Assembly (NCBI GenBank): GCA_009917555.1
Contig: QZDX01000002.1
Coordinates: forward strand, 310,001-374,000
Direction: 5' to 3'
Length of the DNA stretch: 64,000 nucleotides
DNA from: a bacterium 1XD21-13
GTDB taxonomy: Bacteria > Bacillota > Clostridia > Lachnospirales > Lachnospiraceae
Part shown: positions 35,450-43,722 of the stretch, piece by piece
Layout of the letters: every line of letters begins with the position of its first letter
Position numbering within the stretch: position 1 is the first letter of the stretch
Translations under genes and position numbers: made by a program
Notes under the pieces: model-generated
What the model was told of the DNA's origin: nothing
The model's database searches: none
What the model saw: only the letters and a program-made list of their open reading frames with translations

Positions 35450-35483
35450 TTTAAGCATAGGAAAAAAATCCCCTATGCTTAAA
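35450..35483 (-). other. Intergenic hairpin between acsB and acsD
   Basis: TTTAAGCATAGG (35450-35461) and CCTATGCTTAAA (35472-35483) form a perfect 12-base stem with a short A-rich loop, in the 90-base gap between acsB and acsD. It may act as a partial terminator or an RNA-processing site. Confidence 0.6.
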
Positions 35484-35507
35484 ACCTAAATGCTAACACT
35501 TATTATA

Positions 35508-37646
35508 CTACATCATTGGGTCCATGCCAAGTGCCGGATGTCCTTTTTCTGTTAAGAACTCCAGTAAAGTTTCCGGATCCTCTGCGATGGTCTCATCACC
35601 GATCATATCGGTGAAGTTCTCGATGCCGTAAAGCTCCTTGGCGGACTCGTTGAGACGCTCTGCAACGGTCTCCTTCAGCTCCTTGGGCATCCATACGATA
35701 CGCTCAATGCCGCCCTCGGCCTTCATAAACTTCTTGGAAGCGATGAAGTGCTTTCCATGTCCCATAAAGCCCGGTGTCTGCACACCGCCGCCTGTCATGG
35801 AAGCCAGCTCCGGGAATGTCATTCCAAGAGGAGTCATGCCAGCATACTCACGGTTGGCAATGATAACACCGTTGGAGAACGGCTCAATACCGCAGATACA
35901 CTCAAAGCAGCCGCAGGAAGTCATGGGATTCTCCATGATGGAGTACAGAGATACGTTCTCCAGTGCTCCCTGGGAGTACATCTTCACAGCCTCGTTTACA
36001 TCCTCGTACTCGCCGGTGCGCTCGTCGATCACACGCTCCTTGGTGATAACCTGGCAGGGTCCCTGGGGATCCAGCTCGTTGGTTGCCTTGGCATCCAGCC
36101 ATGAAACGGCGCCGCACAGGCCCAGACGCTCCGGCGTTACCACGCATACGTGGGACGGGGAGAATGCCTGGCAGAGAATACAGCTGTAGTAAACCTCTAC
36201 GGACTCATCCGTCAGGGTACGAAGTCTGTCATCACGCTTGTCAAAGGACGGAATCGCCAGATTGTGGCGAAGCTCCGTACACTTCTCCGGATCGGTGATC
36301 ACCTTTACCTGACACTTATCAACCACTGCGTCAAATTCATTCTTAATCTTAGCGTAAAGCACCTCGCCGATATGCTTTGCCCGGAAGCCTGCCTCAAATG
36401 CGGCCTTGCCCACACGGACACGAATCATATCACGCTGTCCCGTATGCATCACGCCCTCGATGCAGTTTAAGTAGCTGTGGAACTTACGCTCAAATACGGG
36501 CTCAAAGTCAGACTGCATGTTCCGTCCGGCAACCTCTACAATGTAACCGATGCTGTGCTTTGTTCCTACCTCAAACTCATCCAGATCCGGTCCGATGACC
36601 TCGATCTTGTGATCCTCTACCTCAGAAGCCTCCTTGGTCTGTACCAGCTCGAAGCAGTCCACACGGGAACCGTCAAACTCAACCTGCATATCGCCACGGC
36701 GGATAATCTCGCCCTCGAATGCGGATGCAAATGCAACGGGAATATCAATATCCGTCACCTTGATCTTCACATCTCTTGCCTCAATAGAGGTGGGATTGAA
36801 CTTCTCAGTATCCGGCTGCAAAATCAAGCTCTTGGGTACATTCATGCCTTTCAGGCTCTCCATATCGTTGGAGATAACCGGGAAACCGAATGCGATTGCG
36901 CCGGCACCGCAGCCTACGGTCAGGTCGTCTACAGGAGCAAATGCATTGACAAAGGCAAATACACGCTCAAAGGTATACTTCATCAGGTTCGGCAGATCCC
37001 CCGGTGTAATGTTACCGAAGATCAGGGCTGCACGAAGCGCAATGGAAACTACGTGAGCTGCGGATGTGATATCCTTGCCCATCAAGGTTACACGTACATT
37101 GAAGCCGGTGTTGTAGCCAGCCTCAATGAGCTGATCGCAGATGCCGCCTACGCAGGTAACGAAGTTACCCTGTGCCTGGTAGCTCTTTACCAGGGCAACC
37201 GCCTCCTCCACAGAGGGAGCTGCATTGATGATAACCGGTACGCCGGGGATGTCGCCTGTTACCAGGGGAACGCCCAGCTCACGGATCATAGCGTCTGTAA
37301 AATGGCCTACATAGGGCTCCTCATAGGGCTGAGCGCCGTCCATGTACTTCATGGTCTCAATAATCTCAGCAGCCAGAGCCGTTGCAATACCAGCCTGGAA
37401 TACGTTATGTAAACGTTCCTTTCTTGTCATCATTTCCTTAATTTTTCCCTCAAGGGCCGCCTTTACCTCTCCCAAGGTAGTCAGCTTCTCTCCTGTTACC
37501 GCATAGTAACAGGGAAGACTGTATGCGGTGCTTGGCAGGGATACTGCCGCATCTGCGCCGTATTTCTCCAGCGCTTCGGCTACCGATTTTTCGGCCCATG
37601 CGTACATCTCGCTGGAGCCGCCAAATGCTCTATCAAATAATGTCAC
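35508..37646 (-). CDS. acsB: Acetyl-CoA synthase (CO-methylating), ACS/CODH alpha subunit
   Basis: Condenses CO, the corrinoid-bound methyl group and CoA to acetyl-CoA at the nickel-containing A-cluster. 712 residues, normal length. The A-cluster cysteines are in exact spacing: CILC, eight residues, C of HVC, nine residues, C of GLCG (near residues 490-513), binding [4Fe-4S]. The SCGCFEC motif (near 580) provides the Cys-Gly-Cys site for the distal nickel. GTG start with GGAGGTT upstream. It follows a cooC-type gene after 127 bases containing a long hairpin. Confidence 0.97.
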   Translation of the reverse strand: MTLFDRAFGGSSEMYAWAEKSVAEALEKYGADAAVSLPSTAYSLPCYYAVTGEKLTTLGEVKAALEGKIKEMMTRKERLHNVFQAGIATALAAEIIETMKYMDGAQPYEEPYVGHFTDAMIRELGVPLVTGDIPGVPVIINAAPSVEEAVALVKSYQAQGNFVTCVGGICDQLIEAGYNTGFNVRVTLMGKDITSAAHVVSIALRAALIFGNITPGDLPNLMKYTFERVFAFVNAFAPVDDLTVGCGAGAIAFGFPVISNDMESLKGMNVPKSLILQPDTEKFNPTSIEARDVKIKVTDIDIPVAFASAFEGEIIRRGDMQVEFDGSRVDCFELVQTKEASEVEDHKIEVIGPDLDEFEVGTKHSIGYIVEVAGRNMQSDFEPVFERKFHSYLNCIEGVMHTGQRDMIRVRVGKAAFEAGFRAKHIGEVLYAKIKNEFDAVVDKCQVKVITDPEKCTELRHNLAIPSFDKRDDRLRTLTDESVEVYYSCILCQAFSPSHVCVVTPERLGLCGAVSWLDAKATNELDPQGPCQVITKERVIDERTGEYEDVNEAVKMYSQGALENVSLYSIMENPMTSCGCFECICGIEPFSNGVIIANREYAGMTPLGMTFPELASMTGGGVQTPGFMGHGKHFIASKKFMKAEGGIERIVWMPKELKETVAERLNESAKELYGIENFTDMIGDETIAEDPETLLEFLTEKGHPALGMDPMM

Positions 37647-37679
37647 GTTTTTAACCTCCTATTTATAAGTTCCGCTTCT

Positions 37680-37761
37680 GCCCTGTCAGTACACCCTTTT
37701 ATAGAACAATTTCCGACCGCAAGTACATGCGTTCGTAAATCGTTCTGTGCACTGTCTGGGC
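37680..37761 (-). other. Long hairpin motif upstream of acsB (first of two related copies)
   Basis: On the transcribed strand CAGTGCAC pairs with GTGTACTG, GAACGATTT with AAATTGTTC, and CGCA with TGCG, closed outside by GCCC/GGGC. GTACACCC (37689-37696) and TGTGCACTGT (37746-37755) are shared with 41442-41544, while the inner stem differs completely but still pairs. It ends about 35 bases before the acsB start. Confidence 0.6.
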
Positions 37762-37773
37762 TTCGCTGTTTTC

Positions 37774-38535
37774 TTAATTTTCTAATAATTCCTTTATTTT
37801 CCGAATCTCCTCCGTTGCCTCCCGGCTGATATCGTAGGGGGATTTCCCCTGCCGGTCCGCATCGATGACATCCGTATTGTAATGGATAAAGCCCAGTAAA
37901 TCCTCGGCAGGAATCTTGGAGCGGACAAAGTCCTCATCCTCCGGTCCCCGCACCTTGTTGGCAACCACACGGACCCTTTTTACACCCAGGTCCATAGCCA
38001 GCCGCTTCACATTCTTGTAAGTCTGCACGCTTCTGGCTCCCGGCTCAATGACTACCACAAACTGATCCACACCCTCGCAGGTGCCCCGCCCCAGATGCTC
38101 AAGGCCGGCCTCCATATCCATGATGACCACATCCTTGCTCCGCAGGCTTAAGTAGTTGAGAATCCGTTTCAGCATCACATGTTCCGGACAGACACAGCCG
38201 CCTCCGCCGGTTTCCACCGTTCCAAGGGTCAGAAGCTTGACACCATTGTAAGTCTTGCTGTAGGTATCCGGTATGTCGTCCACCTTGGGATTCAGGGTGT
38301 AAAAGGTATTGTCGGCCCCAGCGCCGGTGCGCTCCTCAATGAGCTTCCGCATCCGGGAAATGGGAATGATGGAATCCAGAATCTCCTCCGGAAATCCCAG
38401 TGCCAAGCCTAAATTGGCATCTGGGTCCACATCCGCCGCCAACACGGTCCTGCCCTCAGCCGCACACAGCCTTGCCAGGGTTGCTGCAAATGTGGTCTTT
38501 CCCACACCGCCCTTACCGGTAATTGCAATCTTCAT
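37774..38535 (-). CDS. cooC: CooC-type nickel-insertion ATPase (second copy)
   Basis: A 253-residue MinD/SIMIBI-class ATPase. Deviant Walker A GKGGVGKTTF at the N-terminus, DVDPDANLG switch I, VIMDMEAGLEHLGRG switch II, and the metal-binding CxC in GGGGCVCPEH (near residue 113) that bridges the dimer. CooC/AcsF proteins load nickel into CODH or ACS. Its position directly before acsB suggests maturation of ACS (AcsF-like), whereas the other copy precedes acsA; that split is inference. Confidence 0.92.
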   Translation of the reverse strand: MKIAITGKGGVGKTTFAATLARLCAAEGRTVLAADVDPDANLGLALGFPEEILDSIIPISRMRKLIEERTGAGADNTFYTLNPKVDDIPDTYSKTYNGVKLLTLGTVETGGGGCVCPEHVMLKRILNYLSLRSKDVVIMDMEAGLEHLGRGTCEGVDQFVVVIEPGARSVQTYKNVKRLAMDLGVKRVRVVANKVRGPEDEDFVRSKIPAEDLLGFIHYNTDVIDADRQGKSPYDISREATEEIRKIKELLEN

Positions 38536-38566
38536 ATGCCTACACTCCTAACTGTTGCTTATCCAT

Positions 38567-40459
38567 TTAGATCCCTAAAGCCGTTCTCTTCTCCTCAATC
38601 CGGTCAATCATAGCGTCAACCAGCTTGTCGATGTCCTTTTCTACGGTGTAGGAAGCCTCTACCCAATCCTTGATGCCATGCTTCAAAAGGTTATCCACCT
38701 CAGTAGAACCGCATACGTAAGGATCAACGCCCAGGAATGTATCAATACCGGTAGCCACTACATAGTTACCGATGGAAACAGCCTTCTCGGACATCCACTC
38801 AGGAGCACAGCCCACAACGGGAACCTGGGAAATGTTCCAGCCGGAATCCTTGGCAATATCGGCTGCCAGAATCATCATACGGCTGATATCCACGCAGGAG
38901 CCCATATGTAATACAGGAGGAATATCTGCCAGCTCGCAAACTCTCTTCAAGCCTGCGCCGCAGAGATCCTTTGCATCCTTATTCATCAGACCGGCCTTAG
39001 CGGCAGCCTGTGCGGAACATCCGGAAGCAATGATAATAATATCATTTGCAATCAGCTTCTTCATCAGCTCAATATGGGCAACGTCCGGACGGATCTTCGG
39101 GTTGTTGCAGCCTACCATAGCAACAGCGCCTCTGAGAACACCGGACTTCACGCACTCAACCAAGGGCTTGGTGGTTCCGGTCTCGTCCACGTAGGAGTTG
39201 GTAACCGTATCCAGGGTCTTCTTGATAGCCTCTACAGAGTATCCAACGGTTGCTTTCTGCTTCATATCCGGGATATAAACCAGCTCAGGCTTACGGTTCT
39301 TGAAGTTGTCAATGGCCATCTTAACAATCGCCTTGGCATTCTCCCCTGCTGTCTCCGCTGTGAAATGCATAAACTCGGAATCCGGCATCTGTGCAATCTT
39401 GGAGGTGGTAACAAATTTTGTGTGGAAGCACTTGCTCAAGGGTCCTAAGGCCGGGAAAATACACTGTACGTCTACGACAATGGCCTCACAAGCGCCTGTC
39501 AGCACTACATTTTCCTGCTGTAAAAAGTTACCGGCCATGGGGATTCCCCGGCGCATAGCAACCTCATTGGAGGTACAGCATACACCGGAAATGGTGATGC
39601 CCTTTGCTCCTACGCTCTTAGCGTATGCGATCATCTCCGGATCGTCTGCATACTCACAGATCATCTCGGAAAGTGACGGGTCATGTCCATGAACAACAAT
39701 ATTTACATTCTCAGCAACCATAACGCCCAAGTTTGCCTCGGTGTCAATGGGCTTCGGTGTTCCGAACAGCACGTCTGAAAACTCCGTACCCATCATGGAA
39801 CCGCCCCATCCGTCGCAGAGACCGGTACGTAAGGACTGACGAATGAGAGCCTCCGGCTTGGAGGAGCATCCCATATGAGTCATATGTAAGGAGCTTGCAA
39901 CCTCACGGTCAATAGCACGTGGAGCAATCTCTTCTCTCTCCCAGAGCTCCTGGGTGTGCTGCGGTGCTCTCTTTAAGAAGCGCTGATGTCCGAAAGGCTT
40001 TCCATACTCCATCAAGCCCTCTACAGCTACCTCATGAGCCAGATCGTAAATGTCCTTGCCCTCTGTCTCAATGCCCCACTCCTTGGCAATGCGGATCAGC
40101 TTCTCCGGATCCTTTACCTTGTAGTTTCCGTCCGGCGCTGTGCAGTGCAGTGTGTGGCAGATCTCACGGCCGTGGTCAGAGTGAGTTGCCGCTCCGCCGG
40201 CTGTAAACTTCAGATAGTTACGTCCTACGATGCCGTGTACGTCACATCCGCAGATACCTCTCGGTGCCTTGGGTGTAATACGGCAGGGTCCCATGGAACA
40301 GATTCGGCAGCAGACACCCTGCTCACCGAACTTACAGTGGGGGGTCTGGTTCTTCACACGAAGCTGCCAGGAATCGGCGCCCACCTTCGCCCCTGTTTCC
40401 AACAGTCTGGCTGTTGCGGCTTCAAATTCTTCCACCGTTGTCAATTTAAAGTCTCCCAT
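38567..40459 (-). CDS. acsA: Carbon monoxide dehydrogenase catalytic subunit (CooS/AcsA)
   Basis: A 630-residue Ni-Fe-S enzyme interconverting CO2 and CO and supplying CO to AcsB. N-terminal cluster cysteines for the D and B clusters are visible in CKFGEQGVCCRICSMGPC and GICGCDVHG (residues 43-75). C-cluster ligands include the HMGSCVDISR motif near residue 490 and GCSAQAAAKAG. The start at 40459 (MGDFKLTT) is preceded by GGAGGTTTATA; the frame is open upstream without support. It is flanked by two cooC genes. Confidence 0.97.
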   Translation of the reverse strand: MGDFKLTTVEEFEAATARLLETGAKVGADSWQLRVKNQTPHCKFGEQGVCCRICSMGPCRITPKAPRGICGCDVHGIVGRNYLKFTAGGAATHSDHGREICHTLHCTAPDGNYKVKDPEKLIRIAKEWGIETEGKDIYDLAHEVAVEGLMEYGKPFGHQRFLKRAPQHTQELWEREEIAPRAIDREVASSLHMTHMGCSSKPEALIRQSLRTGLCDGWGGSMMGTEFSDVLFGTPKPIDTEANLGVMVAENVNIVVHGHDPSLSEMICEYADDPEMIAYAKSVGAKGITISGVCCTSNEVAMRRGIPMAGNFLQQENVVLTGACEAIVVDVQCIFPALGPLSKCFHTKFVTTSKIAQMPDSEFMHFTAETAGENAKAIVKMAIDNFKNRKPELVYIPDMKQKATVGYSVEAIKKTLDTVTNSYVDETGTTKPLVECVKSGVLRGAVAMVGCNNPKIRPDVAHIELMKKLIANDIIIIASGCSAQAAAKAGLMNKDAKDLCGAGLKRVCELADIPPVLHMGSCVDISRMMILAADIAKDSGWNISQVPVVGCAPEWMSEKAVSIGNYVVATGIDTFLGVDPYVCGSTEVDNLLKHGIKDWVEASYTVEKDIDKLVDAMIDRIEEKRTALGI

Positions 40460-40566
40460 TATAAACCTCCTAAAATATTTATGATAAAAATCTGTAAGCT
40501 CATAAAACCGCCTGGATCTATGGGCCCACACTTATCATGTTCCACAAATCGTGACTATTCAAAACG

Positions 40567-40587
40567 GCAGACCACAGACCCGTCTGC
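40567..40587 (-). other. Intergenic hairpin between the first cooC and acsA
   Basis: GCAGAC (40567-40572) and GTCTGC (40582-40587) form a short perfect stem within the 193-base gap. Repeated CTGT/ACAG words around 40588-40630 allow further pairing. No U-run follows on the transcribed strand. Confidence 0.4.
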
Positions 40588-40652
40588 TGTGCAGACTATC
40601 TGTTGCTTACGCAGCTTCTGTCTGTTTTTCATACTGCTACCGTTCTGATTCG

Positions 40653-41426
40653 TTATGACAAATCTAACTTGCCAATGATGTCATACAGCGCTTTCCGTAC
40701 CGGAGAATCCTCCGGAAGCTTTACGGTGGGCACGCCGTCGCAGTCAAATTCAAATACCTGCTCATCCTGGGGAACTACGCCAAGCAAGCTCAAGCCCTGC
40801 TTTTCAATCTCTTCCTTGGTTCCCTCATTTAAAACGCCGCCCGGGGCACGATTTACAATGAGCCCTATGGTGTTCGGCTTGAGCCCGCACTCCGGAATCA
40901 GCTTTGCGATACGGCCTACGGCCTGGACGCCTCTTCTGGAGCAGTCGCTGACCAAAATAATGGTATCTACCTTGGGAAGAATTCCCCGGCTGATATGCTC
41001 CATGCCTGCCTCATTGTCCACCACCACATACTTGTAATTCTGTGCGTACTTGGAAATCTGAGCCGTCAGAAGCCCGTTTACAAAGCAGTAACAGCCCTTG
41101 CCCTGGGTATGTCCCATGACAAGCAAATCGAAATCGTCCTCCTCTACCAGTGCGGAGCTGAATTTCATTTCCGCATAATCCTGCTTGGACATCCCCAGAG
41201 GAATGGGATTGGTGCTGGAAATCTCTGCCTGGGCAATCTCCTCACGAATCTCACCCAAGGTAGCTTCCACCTCCACCCCAAGCACTTCATTTAGATTGGA
41301 ATTTGCATCCGCATCTACAGCCAGTACCGGGCCCTGCTTCTTTTGACACAGGTACTCAATCAAAAGACCTGTCAGTGTCGTCTTGCCTACGCCGCCCTTG
41401 CCGGCTACCGCAATTGTGTGTGCCAT
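40653..41426 (-). CDS. cooC: CooC-type nickel-insertion ATPase (first copy)
   Basis: A 257-residue CODH accessory ATPase: Walker A GKGGVGKTTL, AVDADANSNLNEVLG, VVDNEAGMEHISRG, and the metal-binding CxC in GKGCYCFVNG (near residue 112). GGAATAGGAGATAAAA lies just upstream. It precedes acsA, so it probably inserts nickel in the C-cluster, using nickel delivered by CooT and the His-rich protein encoded upstream. It is about 30-40 percent alike by eye to the second copy, so the two are old paralogues, not a recent duplication. Confidence 0.93.
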   Translation of the reverse strand: MAHTIAVAGKGGVGKTTLTGLLIEYLCQKKQGPVLAVDADANSNLNEVLGVEVEATLGEIREEIAQAEISSTNPIPLGMSKQDYAEMKFSSALVEEDDFDLLVMGHTQGKGCYCFVNGLLTAQISKYAQNYKYVVVDNEAGMEHISRGILPKVDTIILVSDCSRRGVQAVGRIAKLIPECGLKPNTIGLIVNRAPGGVLNEGTKEEIEKQGLSLLGVVPQDEQVFEFDCDGVPTVKLPEDSPVRKALYDIIGKLDLS

Positions 41427-41441
41427 TTTTATCTCCTATTC

Positions 41442-41544
41442 CAGTCCCGTAACATTCCTCCCTGTACACCCTTGCCTAAATCAATTTTCAGCCATAAAAG
41501 CATATGTCTGCAAATTGATTTGTGCACTGTGAGGAATATTACTG
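41442..41544 (-). other. Long hairpin motif upstream of the first cooC (second related copy)
   Basis: On the transcribed strand AGTAATATTCCTC pairs with GAGGAATGTTAC, GTGCAC with GTGTAC, AAATCAATTT with AAATTGATTT, and CAG..CAT with ATG..CTG at the tip. GTACACCC (41464-41471) and TGTGCACTGT (41521-41530) match the hairpin before acsB. It ends in ACTGGAATAGGAG, the cooC ribosome binding site. Confidence 0.65.
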
Positions 41545-41586
41545 TTTTTCCAGTCTCGTAATATTCTTCTGCAATTAATACGCTTT

Positions 41587-41778
41587 TTAAGCCGGACAGT
41601 TCAGCTTAACAACGGAGCCTGTCAGATCTACAAAGGAAATGCTTCCCTCTACCACTGTCTCGGCTCCCATAATATCCACCAGGCGCACCCGGCTTCCCTC
41701 TACGTAAATCTTGCTTACATTCTTTAATACAACCTCTTCCGTATCCTTGGTGGTTTTATAAACCGTTGCCAGACACAT
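41587..41778 (-). CDS. cooT: CooT-family nickel-binding protein
   Basis: A 63-residue protein starting MCLATVYK. In CooT of Rhodospirillum rubrum the second-residue cysteine binds Ni(II) at a dimer interface, and this MC(L/M) start is conserved in homologues. Five short beta strands fit the small barrel fold. AGGAGG precedes the ATG. Its location between the His-rich protein and cooC supports a role in nickel delivery to CODH. Confidence 0.88.
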   Translation of the reverse strand: MCLATVYKTTKDTEEVVLKNVSKIYVEGSRVRLVDIMGAETVVEGSISFVDLTGSVVKLNCPA

Positions 41779-41802
41779 ACTAAAATACCTCCTGATCGTC
41801 TT

Positions 41803-42183
41803 CTACTGAGGAGCTTTCACGCTGGAAAGTGCCACGCTCAGATACAGATTGCCTTTGTCAAAGCACTCTACGGCTTTCTCGATCTGTGATGCCGCCTCTT
41901 CCCTTCCGTCCGTGCGGAACTGCTTTGCAATCTCCTGAAGCTCTGCCGCATGATGCTTGTTATGATCCAGCATATAAGCTAAAATTGCCTCCTGCTCGTT
42001 GGCCGGACGCTCCCCGCCGCAACCGCCACAGCTTCCGCAATGCTCGTGCTCATGAGTATGGTTGTGATCCTCCTCATGTCCATGGGCATGCTCATGTGCA
42101 TGGGTATGGGTGCAGCCGTCCTTGTGGGTATGTTCATGGGTGTGGCCATGAGTATGTCCATGATCGCCATCTACAATATGCAT
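41803..42183 (-). CDS. Histidine-rich metal-binding protein at the head of the acs operon
   Basis: A 126-residue protein. Residues 1-50 are about 40 percent histidine in HG/HT/HE pairs, followed by the cysteine cluster CGSCGGCGG (near residue 48). The C-terminal 70 residues form a helical domain without histidine runs (NEQEAILAYMLDHNKHHAAEL, near 62) plus a small all-alpha tail. The layout recalls nickel-storage or chaperone proteins such as CooJ, but with the His-rich part at the N-terminus. AGGAGGATTGAC precedes the ATG. As first gene before cooT and cooC, a nickel chaperone or buffer is the likely role. Confidence 0.75.
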   Translation of the reverse strand: MHIVDGDHGHTHGHTHEHTHKDGCTHTHAHEHAHGHEEDHNHTHEHEHCGSCGGCGGERPANEQEAILAYMLDHNKHHAAELQEIAKQFRTDGREEAASQIEKAVECFDKGNLYLSVALSSVKAPQ

Positions 42184-42251
42184 GTCAATCCTCCTATCCT
42201 GTTTCCAATTCCTTTTGCAAACTGTGTTAATTTCATCACAAACTTAGAGTT

Positions 42252-42280
42252 ATTATACCCTATACAGGGGATTTTATCAA
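42252..42280 (-). promoter_or_regulatory. Promoter of the acs operon
   Basis: On the minus strand TTGATA (42275-42280) and TATAAT (42252-42257) are separated by exactly 17 bases. The spacer contains CCCTGTATAGGG, a near-palindrome that could be an operator. It lies about 70 bases upstream of the His-rich gene. The rest of 42281-42587 carries the promoter region of the plus-strand gene at 42588 and nothing else I can support. Confidence 0.75.
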
Positions 42281-42587
42281 GGTCATTTCCTTTGAGGAAT
42301 TGCTTTTTTTTCAATACATTTTTTATCCGAATACAATTTTTCAGCCATGTACGGGATAGTTTTTGGGAACATCCTTTATGTCAACCACATCATAAGCCAT
42401 CAGCAGCAGAAAATCCAGAAGTAACTTTTGATAGATTTGTAAAATTTTGTATTTTATAGTTCTGAAAAGTTGCTATGTTTTGGGAAATGGATTCCCGATT
42501 ACCAGGCTCACAAATCTGCATTGTAAATAATACACAAATATTTTATAATCAAGTATAGAAAGTCAAAGCTTCTATGGAGGTATCCTT

Positions 42588-42773
42588 ATGAAAAAGACTA
42601 CTATTGCATTAATAATCGTCGGATTGATTGTTATTCTATTTGCCATATTTTTTCCATCAACAATCGCAGAAGTCCATACTCCAGCGCATCGTGCAGCATG
42701 GAGAATTCTAATCGGCTTATTAGGCTGTTTTTCACTGATTTTCGGCATCTGTAAGATAGTCTGCAGAAAATAA
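42588..42773 (+). CDS. Small membrane protein
   Basis: A 61-residue protein with two hydrophobic helices (residues 5-27 and 37-57) joined by EVHTPAHRAAWR. GGAGGTATCC precedes the ATG. Helix-loop-helix small membrane proteins of this kind occur in many Clostridia; no function known. Confidence 0.6.
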   Translation: MKKTTIALIIVGLIVILFAIFFPSTIAEVHTPAHRAAWRILIGLLGCFSLIFGICKIVCRK

Positions 42774-42831
42774 ATTTTGTTTTACTGGAAAGCCGCACAA
42801 AGGGAAAATCAGGAATTCAAGGAGGCACAAA

Positions 42832-43185
42832 ATGATGAGAAATATGATTGCATACTGTGGACTGGATTGTGAAAAATGCGATGCATATCTTGCGACAATC
42901 CATGATGACCAGGCGCTGCGGGAGAAAACCGCAAAGCTATGGGCCGAGTTAAATCAGGCTCCCATCTTGCCAGAGCATATCAACTGCGAGGGCTGTCGGG
43001 TGGACGGAGTGAAAACCGTGTATTGTGAAAATTATTGCAGTATCCGCCAGTGTGCACTGAAAAAAGGCGTAACCACATGCAGCAGCTGTGCGGAGATGGA
43101 AACGTGTCAGACTGTTGGTGAGATTTTCTCAAATAATCCGGACGCTTTAAAAAACCTGATGAGCAAAGCGAAAAGTCGGAATTAA
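42832..43185 (+). CDS. DUF3795 cysteine-rich protein
   Basis: A 117-residue protein with about twelve cysteines: YCGLDCEKCDAY at the start, CEGCRVDG, YCENYCSIRQC and CSSCAEMETC. This pattern matches DUF3795, probably a metal- or Fe-S-binding domain. AAGGAGG precedes the ATG. It sits upstream of two flavodoxin-fold genes and is likely co-transcribed. Confidence 0.85.
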   Translation: MMRNMIAYCGLDCEKCDAYLATIHDDQALREKTAKLWAELNQAPILPEHINCEGCRVDGVKTVYCENYCSIRQCALKKGVTTCSSCAEMETCQTVGEIFSNNPDALKNLMSKAKSRN

Positions 43186-43209
43186 ATTTGCAGAGAGAGG
43201 AAAATAAAA

Positions 43210-43722
43210 ATGGTTTTAATCATTGATACAACAACAAAGCATATAGGAAAACGAATAGCCGAGGAATTGCTTCGCTCTGGCAAAAATGCAGCCGGGTTTG
43301 AGGTGATTGACACCACCGGGATGCACATTTCCCACTGCGTCGGATGCAACTACTGCTGGCTGAAAACGCCGGGCGTCTGTGCTATTCAGGACGATTATGA
43401 GCCGATTCTGAGAAAAATGAGCAGCGCCGACCAGGTCTGGCTGGTTTCGGATACCCACTTTGGATTTGTTTCCTGGCAGACCAAAAACATTGTGGACAGG
43501 ATTATGCCCCTTGTCACCATGTATCTGAAATTCAAGGACAGGCAGATGCGCCATGTCATGCGCTATCATCACCAGCCGGATATTGGAATTATCTATACCG
43601 GAGAGGGCGATCAGGCTTACCTCGAACGATGGTGTCAGCGTACGGCACTAAATTTGGGGAGCCGTTCACTGGGCGTTTTTTCTGAGAGCAGCAAAAAGGA
43701 GGCGGTTTCATGCATGTTGTAA
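43210..43722 (+). CDS. Flavodoxin-fold reductase-like protein
   Basis: A 170-residue protein with CVGCNYCWLKTPGVC (residues 43-57) and SDTHFGFVSWQTKNIVDR, matching iron-sulfur flavoprotein/NADPH-dependent FMN reductase relatives. It lacks the usual N-terminal GSPR loop, beginning LIIDTTTKH instead. It overlaps the next gene by 13 bases; the two may form a heteromeric enzyme. Confidence 0.75.
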   Translation: MVLIIDTTTKHIGKRIAEELLRSGKNAAGFEVIDTTGMHISHCVGCNYCWLKTPGVCAIQDDYEPILRKMSSADQVWLVSDTHFGFVSWQTKNIVDRIMPLVTMYLKFKDRQMRHVMRYHHQPDIGIIYTGEGDQAYLERWCQRTALNLGSRSLGVFSESSKKEAVSCML

